Position numbers and translations under genes: made by a program. Of a stretch of DNA of 13,559 bases, positions 7,697 through 13,429 are shown piece after piece. Location of the stretch: the NCBI GenBank assembly GCA_018067115.1, contig JAGPVI010000138.1, forward strand, positions 1 through 13,559, read 5' to 3'. How positions within the stretch are numbered: the first letter of the stretch is position 1; every line of letters begins with the position of its first letter. Under the pieces are notes generated by a model that was not told the origin of the DNA, did no database searches, and worked only from the letters and a program-made list of their open reading frames with translations. The DNA is from Bizionia sp. GTDB lineage: Bacteria > Bacteroidota > Bacteroidia > Flavobacteriales > Flavobacteriaceae.

Positions 7697-7840
7697 TTAG
7701 GTATTTTAAAAATTGATACTCAATCAATTCTTTAAAATAGTGTCTTGAAACACTATTTAGCGAAAGCTAAATACCTAAAACAAAAATTCTTTATTTTGTA
7801 TTTTAAAAATCGATACTCAATCGATTCTTAAAATAGTATA
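7697..7840. repeat. Array of hairpins with two copies of a 40-41 bp palindromic unit
   Basis: Unit A (7701-7741) and unit B (7798-7837) are nearly identical direct repeats, each able to fold into a stem of about 15-16 bp with the same ACTCA loop and a bulged C on the right arm. They differ by a T-to-C change in the left arm, an A-to-G change at the pairing position in the right arm, and one T missing. Between them lie AATAGTGT/ACACTATT with a 6-base loop, TATTTAGC-GAAA-GCTAAATA with a GNRA tetraloop, and ACAAAA/TTTTGT. TTAGGTATTT at 7697-7706 also pairs with AAATACCTAA at 7769-7778, enclosing the first part as a possible multibranch fold. Confidence 0.75.
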
Positions 7841-7886
7841 TAATTTTAGAAATAATTAACGGCTCATTCGCTATATTTTAGGCTCT

Positions 7887-7920
7887 TTAACGTTAAGAAA
7901 ATGTACCCAAAGTACATTTT
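7887..7920. repeat. Palindrome TTAACGTTAA and adjoining 9 bp hairpin
   Basis: TTAACGTTAA at 7887-7896 is a perfect 10 bp palindrome. Directly after it AAAATGTAC (7898-7906) pairs with GTACATTTT (7912-7920) around the loop CCAAA. No T-run independent of the stem follows on the plus strand, so this is not a clear terminator. Confidence 0.5.
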
Positions 7921-8060
7921 TAGTTAAATACTATTTGAAACTAAATTTTAATAAAGTGTTGTATCCAAATCCAATCATCCACAGGATAATTGCATTCGTA
8001 TAGTCTAAAATGTAGACACACCACTCACCCATTATTTTATCAAAAATTTATTAGGAGGTC

Positions 8061-8093
8061 AAAAAAAAGCAGGCTATTACACCTGCTTTTTTT
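8061..8093. terminator. Bidirectional terminator downstream of the CDGSH gene
   Basis: An A-run plus GCAGG pairs with CCTGC plus seven T around an 8-base loop, giving a stem of about 12 bp with U-tracts on both strands. It sits 60 bp beyond the stop codon of the CDGSH gene, which it should terminate. On the plus strand it would also terminate any transcript coming out of the gene-poor hairpin region. Confidence 0.8.
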
Positions 8094-8152
8094 CAAGATT
8101 TTATCCATAGCACTTTAAGAGAAGCCCATTTAATAGTTGTAAATACTATGTT

Positions 8153-8380
8153 TTACCTGGTTTTCATTGGTGGTAAATCGAAAGCTGTTGCGTCGTGCTC
8201 AAAATGATTTCTGTGCGAACCATCGCAAAAAGGTTTGTTACTAGAAAGTCCGCAACGACATATACCTAGCACTGTTCTTCCTTGTAAGTTATATGCATTA
8301 CCTTGGCTATCTACAATTTCGAAATCTCCTTCTACTTTTACAGACCCATTACTATTTATTGTAAGTTTTGTTTTGCTCAT
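8153..8380 (-). CDS. CDGSH iron-sulfur domain protein
   Basis: Small [2Fe-2S] protein (75 aa) of the CDGSH/mitoNEET-like family. The 3Cys-1His ligand set is complete: Cys41 and Cys43 in CRCG, Cys52 and His56 in the KPFCDGSH signature. The protein has one CDGSH unit and no membrane anchor, so it is soluble and presumably works as a dimer or as an electron or cluster carrier. The N-terminal half is an acidic beta-rich segment ending in GRTVLGICRCG. It sits alone between pirin and the gene-poor region, with its own terminator and a near-consensus -7 element about 28 bp upstream. Its closeness to pirin and the thiol-redox genes fits a redox or iron role, but that is inference. Confidence 0.93.
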   Translation of the reverse strand: MSKTKLTINSNGSVKVEGDFEIVDSQGNAYNLQGRTVLGICRCGLSSNKPFCDGSHRNHFEHDATAFDLPPMKTR

Positions 8381-8407
8381 TATATTTAATTCTTTTATTT
8401 GATTTTG

Positions 8408-8415
8408 TAAACATA
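8408..8415 (-). promoter_or_regulatory. Possible -7 element for the CDGSH gene
   Basis: The minus strand reads TATGTTTA, one base off TAnnTTTG, 28 bp upstream of the start codon. The 200 bp between the CDGSH gene and pirin hold no gene and no clear terminator for pirin. Confidence 0.35.
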
Positions 8416-8581
8416 GGGATATAGAATTAATTTTAATAGAGAATAGTTAAGAGTTATTAACTTTAAAACACCACGTAATAGCAACTTTTATATAGACGCT
8501 TTACTATTAGAAGTATATAATAAACGCGCCAAACTTTTTAGTTATAATTAAATTACTATTCTATTTATAAGCTACCCTTTA

Positions 8582-9295
8582 CTATTTTAAAGGGACTTCC
8601 ATTAAAAGGATTTCGGTATCGCTATCTGCTATAATGTCTAGTGTTTCTACATCCCAAATTCCTAAACCATCTCTATTATTTAGTGTTTGCCCGTTTATAG
8701 TAGCGTCTCCTTTTAAGATAAACGCATAAACCCCATTGTGTTCCGCATCATTAAGGGTGTATTTAACGTCTTTACCTTTATCAAGATTAGCCATATTAAA
8801 CCAGGCATTTTGATGCAGCCATACACCAGCATCCTCCGCATTAGGCGATAGTACTTGTTGCAGTTTGTTTTTACGGTCTGCAGGATTCAGTGTCATCTGG
8901 TCGTAACGCGGTTCTACATTTGTTTTATTAGGAATGACCCAAATCTGTAGAAATTTTACAGGTTTATCTGGGTTATTGTTATATTCTGAATGCATAACAC
9001 CTGTACCAGCGCTCATAACTTGTATGTCTCCTTGTTTGATAACGGTCTCATTCCCCATATTATCTTGGTGCTTTAAATCACCTTCAAGCGGAATGGAAAT
9101 GATTTCCATATCGCGATGCGGATGAGTCCCAAACCCCATACGTTCTGAAACTGTATCATCATTCAGCACTCGTAATACTCCAAAATTCATACGTTCCGGA
9201 TTGTGATAATTTGCAAAACTGAAGGTATGACTAGATTTTAGCCATCCGTGATCTGCTTTTCCTCTGGTATCTGCTTTGTGAAGTATTATATTCAT
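8582..9295 (-). CDS. Pirin family protein, YhhW-like (putative quercetin 2,3-dioxygenase)
   Basis: Bicupin metalloprotein of 237 aa, close to the length of E. coli YhhW (231 aa). The metal site residues of the N-terminal cupin are all present: His58 and His60 in GTHPHRDME, and His102 and Glu104 in GTGVMHSEYN. The start MNIILHKADTRGKADHGWLK and the motif SFANYHNPERMNFGVLRVLN are typical of bacterial pirins. Some members oxidatively cleave flavonols such as quercetin in vitro; others act as redox-sensitive regulators, so the substrate is open. It lies 175 bp downstream of the MliC-like lipoprotein on the same strand. A perfect 8 bp dyad just before its start suggests separate control. Pirins recur next to HxlR/LysR regulators and DoxX in quinone and oxidative stress loci, which matches this locus. 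Confidence 0.93.
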   Translation of the reverse strand: MNIILHKADTRGKADHGWLKSSHTFSFANYHNPERMNFGVLRVLNDDTVSERMGFGTHPHRDMEIISIPLEGDLKHQDNMGNETVIKQGDIQVMSAGTGVMHSEYNNNPDKPVKFLQIWVIPNKTNVEPRYDQMTLNPADRKNKLQQVLSPNAEDAGVWLHQNAWFNMANLDKGKDVKYTLNDAEHNGVYAFILKGDATINGQTLNNRDGLGIWDVETLDIIADSDTEILLMEVPLK

Positions 9296-9313
9296 AGTTT
9301 TTCTTTTGAATTA

Positions 9314-9336
9314 GGAGGTAGTTATAACCTACCTCC
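9314..9336. promoter_or_regulatory. Dyad upstream of pirin (operator or 5' UTR hairpin)
   Basis: GGAGGTAG at 9314-9321 pairs with CTACCTCC at 9329-9336 across 7 bases, and the centre is itself the palindrome GTTATAAC. It ends 18 bp before the pirin ATG. It lacks a T-run, so it is not a terminator for the upstream lipoprotein gene. A regulator site or mRNA hairpin is more likely. No TAnnTTTG element is visible in this 175 bp gap. Confidence 0.5.
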
Positions 9337-9470
9337 GTTTATAGTAATGAGGGGACTGCTTGCTTTTTTCTGAACTCGTAAAAGCCTAAATAACGTGTTT
9401 AGAAGCACGGTGTTAGATGACTTTTAATTTTCGCATCCACCGCTATGAGTGTTATATGTGCTATTCAGTT

Positions 9471-10049
9471 TTAATTCTTAAATATGGCATCTCCATCTTT
9501 TAATAGTGTATACGAATCTCCTTTACCACTAAGTTCGTAAAGCTCATTTTTATACCAAATTCCAGACGCTGCTTTTTCTTCTACCAAGTCAATCTGTTCG
9601 CCACCATTTAAATAGGCTTTAACAGTACCTGCAGTATTATTAAAAGTCATATTTAAAACATCGCCCCTATCATTCTTTGCTTCTATACTAACTTGATCTT
9701 CTTCATGTTTAAAAATCACGTTTCCTTCTTTTGTTAGTTCTATAGCGTTGCCCTTTCCTCGCAATTCGTATTGGCTATTTTTGTACCAAATACCTGAAGC
9801 AGGTTTTTGTGAAATTAATTCGATAGTTTCAGTATTAAAAGACACCGTCGCGGTACTTTTTGTAGTATTAAATACCACTTCTAATGTTTCACCATCTTCG
9901 TTAATTGTTGTGGTTTTAATAATAGCATCTGCAACATTCTCTACTGTTTCAGTTTCTTTTATTTCTGTATTTTCTTGGTTTGTAGATTCCTTACAAGCAC
10001 TTAGAAACAATAAGGTTAGCATTGTAATTGTTAACGTTTTTTTTATCAT
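9471..10049 (-). CDS. Lipoprotein with two MliC-like repeats, putative c-type lysozyme inhibitor
   Basis: The 192 aa protein begins with MIKKTLTITMLTLLFLSAC, a signal peptide with lipobox LSAC and lipidated Cys19, followed by a polar acid-rich linker to about residue 45. Two repeats of about 65-70 residues follow. Each contains SGIWYKN and a GKG segment: Ser85/Lys99 in the first, Ser162/Lys176 in the second. The 14-residue Ser-to-Lys spacing equals that of Ser89 and Lys103, which contact the lysozyme active site in Pseudomonas MliC (known from the family). The protein would therefore sit in the periplasm or on the cell surface and protect peptidoglycan. Family MliC proteins usually have one domain; a tandem is unusual. 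The start lies 1 bp after the doxX stop, so the two genes are one operon. Function is inferred from motifs only. Confidence 0.75.
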   Translation of the reverse strand: MIKKTLTITMLTLLFLSACKESTNQENTEIKETETVENVADAIIKTTTINEDGETLEVVFNTTKSTATVSFNTETIELISQKPASGIWYKNSQYELRGKGNAIELTKEGNVIFKHEEDQVSIEAKNDRGDVLNMTFNNTAGTVKAYLNGGEQIDLVEEKAASGIWYKNELYELSGKGDSYTLLKDGDAIFKN

Positions 10050-10050
10050 T

Positions 10051-10470
10051 TTATTTTTTATTTATAATTAATTTATCGATCGAAAATTTACCGGCCCCCG
10101 CTATAAGAATAACCAAATACATAGAAGCATAAAGCAAAGGTAATTCTTGTCTTGCAAAAGGATCGGGAGCATGCACTATTAATGCTGCTACTAACATTGT
10201 AAAAAGCAATGAAAATGCCGCAAAACGTGTTGTTAATCCTATAATTAAGAGAGCGGCACAGACTACTTCTGCAAATACTGTAAGCGCCAAAGACGTCGTT
10301 GCGCCAAAACCAATGGGATCTGGAAACTGTATTGGGTCGCTTCCAAACAAAAGTACGCTTTTACCAATGCCATGTGTTAACATTAAAGCACCTCCCGCAA
10401 TACGAAGTATAAGTAGCGAATAGTCTATGTTTCTCGAATAAGACCCCGGATTGATTATTGATTTTATCAT
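10051..10470 (-). CDS. DoxX family membrane protein
   Basis: Integral inner-membrane protein of 139 aa with four predicted hydrophobic segments (about 18-36, 58-79, 82-100 and 110-126). The first contains the family motif LRIAGGALMLTHGIGK, and the loops carry FPDPIGFG and the second-helix TVFAEVVCAALLIIGL pattern of DoxX/YphA/YqjF proteins. DoxX-like proteins form membrane complexes linked to thiol and oxidative stress (for example with a sulfurtransferase and SodA in mycobacteria), but the reaction is not known. It lies 7 bp downstream of the DsbA-like gene and 1 bp upstream of the MliC-like lipoprotein, so all three are very likely cotranscribed. Confidence 0.9.
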   Translation of the reverse strand: MIKSIINPGSYSRNIDYSLLILRIAGGALMLTHGIGKSVLLFGSDPIQFPDPIGFGATTSLALTVFAEVVCAALLIIGLTTRFAAFSLLFTMLVAALIVHAPDPFARQELPLLYASMYLVILIAGAGKFSIDKLIINKK

Positions 10471-10477
10471 ACGTTTA

Positions 10478-11404
10478 TTATTGTTTAAAAGTCCACATAG
10501 AACCGTTTTTTGTTGTTAATTTCTCTAAAGCTCCTGTATCTGAAAGACCATTTAAAACCTGTTCACTTTCATTTCTTGGTGTACCCGAAAGTTCTGAATA
10601 CTCTTTTGCTGTTAGCGTAGGATATATTGAGAACAGTGATTCCCAGTTTTTACTATATTCACTTTTTGTAGCATCTGGATTCAATTTTAGAATGGCCATT
10701 TCATAAAAAGCATAAGGTCTAGTACCATAAACCGTTTCTTTATTACCAGCTTCATCAATGAAAAATATGGTAGGAAATCCTCTTACCCCTAGTTCTCTTC
10801 CTAATTTTAAATCGTCTGCAAACAATTCTTTTGCTTTCCCTTCAAAATCCGTTTTTAATTGCTCTACATTAAGCCCTACAGTTTTTGCTGCTAAGGCTAA
10901 ATGTTCCCATTTGGCAATATTTTTCTTTTTAAGAAAAACCAGTTCTCTAATTTCTCGCATAAACAAATGAGCTTTGTCTTCATCTTGTAGTTGCGCCGCC
11001 TTAAATGCTATAGATGGTGGATAAGACGAATCTAAAGGATCTTCTAACCATAAATCGCCATCTATAGGCATATCGTAATGCTCGCTTACTTCGTCCCAAT
11101 GCGAAGCGACGTCGGCCGGCTTACCAATACCACCACTATTGTAACTCCAATCTGGCAATAAACCGCCCATTCTATAGTCTATCTCAATGGCATTACCATA
11201 TTCCAATTTAAGTTTACGCAGTTGTGGTTCTATTCCCCAACAAGACGAACAAATTGGATCTGTATAATAAATTAATTTTACAGATTTCTCTTTAGATTGC
11301 TGACTACTTTGAGAGGACGTATTTGTATTCTCATCTGTTGTTTCGCACATTCCGGTTTCTATATCGCACAAAAGCGGATTGTTTTTTATGATTTCCTTAC
11401 TCAT
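10478..11404 (-). CDS. DsbA-family thiol oxidoreductase-like protein, SpxH/FrnE type with possible C-terminal winged helix
   Basis: Cytoplasmic protein of 308 aa with no signal peptide. The thioredoxin-like domain begins at about 43; its active site is Cys52-Ser-Ser-Cys55 in DPICSSCWG, an insertion of helices spans about 85-205, and the cis-proline is Pro211 in GFPTIFFID. This is the layout of the DsbA/FrnE/SpxH (YjbH, ClpXP adaptor) group. Two additions stand out. An N-terminal tail carries Cys13 and Cys20 in LLCDIETGMC, followed by a Ser/Gln-rich linker. The last 60 residues (YPTLTAKEYSELSGTPRN, later NGLSDTGALEKL and MWTF) resemble a winged-helix fold. The gene heads the run DsbA-doxX-lipoprotein and diverges from the HxlR regulator. 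A role as a thiol redox enzyme or redox-sensing adaptor is inferred. Confidence 0.85.
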   Translation of the reverse strand: MSKEIIKNNPLLCDIETGMCETTDENTNTSSQSSQQSKEKSVKLIYYTDPICSSCWGIEPQLRKLKLEYGNAIEIDYRMGGLLPDWSYNSGGIGKPADVASHWDEVSEHYDMPIDGDLWLEDPLDSSYPPSIAFKAAQLQDEDKAHLFMREIRELVFLKKKNIAKWEHLALAAKTVGLNVEQLKTDFEGKAKELFADDLKLGRELGVRGFPTIFFIDEAGNKETVYGTRPYAFYEMAILKLNPDATKSEYSKNWESLFSIYPTLTAKEYSELSGTPRNESEQVLNGLSDTGALEKLTTKNGSMWTFKQ

Positions 11405-11475
11405 AGTATATTATTTATATTCATTAATTTCAGTTAACATTTCTTTATAAATCCTTATTTATTAACTGATTACTG

Positions 11476-11483
11476 CAAACATA
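11476..11483 (-). promoter_or_regulatory. -7 promoter element of the dsbA-doxX-lipoprotein operon
   Basis: The minus strand reads TATGTTTG, an exact TAnnTTTG match, about 70 bp upstream of the DsbA-like ATG. It lies 8 bp from the dyad at 11492-11510, so a regulator bound there would cover the upstream part of this promoter. Confidence 0.45.
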
Positions 11484-11491
11484 AGAAAAAG

Positions 11492-11510
11492 AAGTGTATA
11501 TTTGACACTT
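11492..11510. promoter_or_regulatory. Putative HxlR-type operator AAGTGT-N7-ACACTT
   Basis: AAGTGTATATTTGACACTT is a perfect 6 bp inverted repeat with a 7 bp spacer. It contains the plus-strand -7 element TATATTTG (11497-11504) of the HxlR gene. Placement between divergent regulator and target genes is typical for autoregulating HxlR proteins. Binding is inferred. Confidence 0.55.
11497..11504 (+). promoter_or_regulatory. -7 promoter element of the HxlR-type gene
   Basis: TATATTTG is an exact TAnnTTTG match inside the dyad at 11492-11510, about 82 bp upstream of the regulator ATG. No TTG is seen at the usual -33 distance. Confidence 0.45.
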
Positions 11511-11522
11511 AATTCCTTTTAG

Positions 11523-11550
11523 AAAGTGGTTTCCCCTAGGAAACTACCTT
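11523..11550. promoter_or_regulatory. Second dyad in the HxlR/DsbA intergenic region
   Basis: AAAGTGGTTTCC pairs with GGAAACTACCTT across a 4 bp CCTA spacer, with two mismatches in 12 bp. It lies just downstream of the predicted HxlR start of transcription, so it could be a second operator or a hairpin in the 5' UTR. Confidence 0.45.
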
Positions 11551-11586
11551 GATTGAATATGATATATAATTCAGAATTTTTAACAA

Positions 11587-11949
11587 ATGAAGAAGAAATC
11601 AGTTATTAACGATACTCCCGTTTGCCAAATTAGAATGCAAGCTATTAGCGATACTATGAGTATTTTATCAGGAAAATGGAAACTCCATATTTTAGGTACT
11701 CTAATAGAGGGTAGCAAATTGGGATTTATGGACTTGCAACGTGAAATTAACGGCATTGGCAGTAAAATGCTTTCAAAAGAACTTCAGGACTTAGAATTAA
11801 ATCTTTTGGTTAGTCGCACAGTTATGGATACCAAACCTATAACCGTTGAATACGCCATTACCGAATATGGAGCAACATTGTCGCCTCTAATTAACGAACT
11901 AACGACATGGGGAATTGAATATCGACAGTCTGTTCATGGTTCAAAATAA
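11587..11949 (+). CDS. HxlR family winged-helix transcriptional regulator
   Basis: DNA-binding protein of 120 aa, the usual HxlR length. The family signature is clear: Cys13 in TPVCQIRM, SGKWKLHILGTLIEGSKLGFMDL spanning helix 1-2, then IGSKMLSKELQDLELNLLVSR as recognition helix and wing entry, then VEYAITEYGATLSPLINELTTWG. HxlR proteins bind as dimers, and several (HypR, YodB, QorR) sense disulfide stress or quinones through an N-terminal Cys at a similar place, so Cys13 is a likely sensor. The gene diverges from the DsbA-doxX-lipoprotein operon across 182 bp containing two dyads, so it probably controls that operon and itself. Signal and targets are inferred. Confidence 0.93.
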   Translation: MKKKSVINDTPVCQIRMQAISDTMSILSGKWKLHILGTLIEGSKLGFMDLQREINGIGSKMLSKELQDLELNLLVSRTVMDTKPITVEYAITEYGATLSPLINELTTWGIEYRQSVHGSK

Positions 11950-11988
11950 TTCTAATTATTAGCTTTAACATAAGACAAAACTGCTGTA

Positions 11989-12099
11989 TTACGTAAAATC
12001 TACATTGAATCTTGGAAAACCTGAAGTATCCCATAGTCTCATATATAATGATTCTAGAGCCATCGCCATTATAGCTACAGCTGTTTTATGTTATTTCAT
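11989..12099 (-). pseudogene. Possible decayed gene start behind an AGGAG ribosome site
   Basis: On the minus strand a run of A, then GGAG, then AAGAAA leads into ATG at 12099, but the third codon is TAA. In frame, 33 further codons follow (HKTAVAIMAMALESLYMRLW then DTSGFPRFNVDFT) until a TAA at 11991-11989. The positive residues followed by small and hydrophobic residues look like an exported protein's N-terminus inactivated by a point mutation. No family is recognised. The opposite strand is also open across the same bases, so coding origin is uncertain. Confidence 0.25.
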
Positions 12100-12124
12100 T
12101 TTCTTCTCCTTTTTTTTTGCTAAA

Positions 12125-12229
12125 TTATTGATGTTCTGTTTTAAAGTTACTAATTATTTTGACTGAATTTAAAGGTGTGCGTTCTTCTATTTTATTATAA
12201 CCTGCCAAGTATCCTTCACCAACATTAAC
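12125..12229 (-). pseudogene. Startless C-terminal fragment downstream of the MFS gene
   Basis: Thirty-four codons, beginning within the MFS stop region, are open in a frame shifted from the MFS gene and end at TAA 12127-12125. They include GEGYLAGYNKIEERTPLNSV and end in KIISNFKTEHQ. There is no start codon, and a TGA lies just upstream in the same frame. It reads like the tail of a gene that once followed the MFS gene. I cannot name a family, and the length is too short to be certain. Confidence 0.25.
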
Positions 12230-13397
12230 TCAACGTTTTTTTTGAAAAATAGGAAATTATTATTCCTGGAATAGATAAAGCAATAGCAAGGTAAACCAAG
12301 CTCATTGGCGAGTAAATACCAAGTAATAATCCTGCTACAGACGATGCAATCATTATAGACAAGTTAAATACAGAAGATTGTACCGAAGTGGCAACATCTT
12401 TGGCCGTTTCCACCTGCCTGCTTACAGCTGCTTGTAACAAGGTTACTAATGGACCAAATGAAAGCCCCCATATAAAAAAAGCAAAATGTCCCATACCTTT
12501 TGTTCCGCCATACATTAGAAAAACCACCATTGAGATAATTAGTAAGGCAAACATTAATATGGTTAATAGTCTCAAGTATTTATCAGTGTATTTTATGGCC
12601 AACAATACCGAAATCAAAGATCCTATTCCAAAAAACAATAAGGCACTTTCTACACCTCCAGCCAACTGAATTTCATCCACAAGACTTGTGATGTATACAT
12701 AAACACCATAATGTGCAATGACACCAAGTAGTGTGAGCAGAAGAATAATTAAAACTGCCGGTATTTTTAATAATGCAAAGGGTGATGAACTTTTGGTGAG
12801 TTTTTCTCCTGGTGCTGAAGGCAATATAAACATACTGATTAAAGCGATAACGAAAATAAAACCTCCAAGTCCTATAAATTCCGTTCTCCATCCATAATCA
12901 TTACCAATAGAAGTCATTATTGGCATTCCAATACTAATCCCTAAAGTTGTTCCTGCCATAATTACAGCAATGGCTTTTCCGTGATCTTTTTCATCTACTA
13001 ATCGCATACCGTAAGCAGCAATCATTGGCCACATAACCCCTGCACAAATACCACCGATAACTCTTAAAATAATTATTGTGGTATAATCGTGAACAAGTCC
13101 TGCAATAATATTAGAAATAGCAAATCCACCAAGCAATATCAATAATAAATATTTGCGGTTGAATTGCATGGTTAATGAAATAAGCGGAATTGCAAAAATA
13201 GCGGAAGCTATAGCGTAGTAACCTACTAGATTCCCTGTTTGTACCTCACTAATGTTTAAATCGTCCATCATTAACGGAAGTACACCAGAAGGCATTAATT
13301 CTGACAGTATTCCTACAAAAGTTACCGATGACATTAAAATCATAATCAGCCACGGAAAAGCCTTTTGGACTTGATCCGTAATATATTGTTTGCTCAT
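12225..13397 (-). CDS. MFS transporter, DHA1-type exporter (AraJ/NepI-like)
   Basis: Inner-membrane secondary transporter of 390 aa with 12 hydrophobic segments, starting at about residues 15-37 and 48-70. The early SELMPSGVLPLMMDDLNISEVQTG segment is typical of the DHA1 group that contains AraJ, NepI and drug or sugar efflux proteins. A GG-I-x-AGVMWP segment in TM4 and a G-rich TM5 (MAGTTLGISIGMP) are also present. The usual motif A between TM2 and TM3 is degenerate here (QFNRKYLLL). Substrates in this group range from purine nucleosides to drugs and arabinose, so no substrate is assigned. The promoter region holds a long inverted repeat, suggesting control by a dedicated repressor. It is convergent with the HxlR gene, separated by decayed sequence. 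Confidence 0.92.
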   Translation of the reverse strand: MSKQYITDQVQKAFPWLIMILMSSVTFVGILSELMPSGVLPLMMDDLNISEVQTGNLVGYYAIASAIFAIPLISLTMQFNRKYLLLILLGGFAISNIIAGLVHDYTTIIILRVIGGICAGVMWPMIAAYGMRLVDEKDHGKAIAVIMAGTTLGISIGMPIMTSIGNDYGWRTEFIGLGGFIFVIALISMFILPSAPGEKLTKSSSPFALLKIPAVLIILLLTLLGVIAHYGVYVYITSLVDEIQLAGGVESALLFFGIGSLISVLLAIKYTDKYLRLLTILMFALLIISMVVFLMYGGTKGMGHFAFFIWGLSFGPLVTLLQAAVSRQVETAKDVATSVQSSVFNLSIMIASSVAGLLLGIYSPMSLVYLAIALSIPGIIISYFSKKTLS

Positions 13398-13420
13398 AGG
13401 TTTATTTTTTATAACTGTTG

Positions 13421-13428
13421 GAAATATA
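13421..13428 (-). promoter_or_regulatory. Possible -7 element of the MFS gene
   Basis: The minus strand reads TATATTTC, one base off TAnnTTTG, 23 bp upstream of the ATG. It abuts the inverted repeat at 13430-13489. Confidence 0.35.
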
Positions 13429-13429
13429 A

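Larger units (their letters stand above)
6913..8060. other. Gene-poor 1.1 kb stretch rich in inverted repeats
   Basis: No open frame in either direction has a start, a length and a composition that I can support as a gene. The left part holds a 63 bp inverted repeat and three copies of an 11-mer. The part around 7340-7520 is slightly richer in GC and contains short open stretches that could be decayed coding sequence. A 54-codon startless frame at 7571-7735 reads fairly protein-like (RGLPQEHKFQEIDFLGDS) but runs into the hairpin array. The part from 7697 to 7920 is packed with hairpins. A terminator-like stem closes the region on the right. It may be a relic of mobile or cassette-type DNA, or contain an untranslated RNA. 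Confidence 0.5.

Noticed and set aside
7571..7735. Small gene with protein-like codons (RGLPQEHKFQEIDFLGDS)
   Set aside because: No ATG start, only 54 codons, hydrophobic AT-rich end running into the palindromic repeat, and no family recognised. Noted only within the gene-poor region.
7697..7840. CRISPR-like repeat array
   Set aside because: Only two units, each internally palindromic over its full length, with a single 56 bp hairpin-filled interval and no cas genes nearby.
8053..8060. AGGAGGTC as a strong Shine-Dalgarno site
   Set aside because: No start codon follows at a useful distance and flavobacterial genes rarely use such sites; it directly abuts the terminator stem.
9748..10071. 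107 aa plus-strand open frame
   Set aside because: Lies antisense over the MliC-like lipoprotein gene, whose signal peptide and repeats are far better supported.
11969..12166. 65-codon plus-strand open stretch with a hydrophobic segment
   Set aside because: No usable start codon, composition follows AT-rich sequence, and it overlaps the minus-strand fragments; neither reading is strong enough to call a gene.
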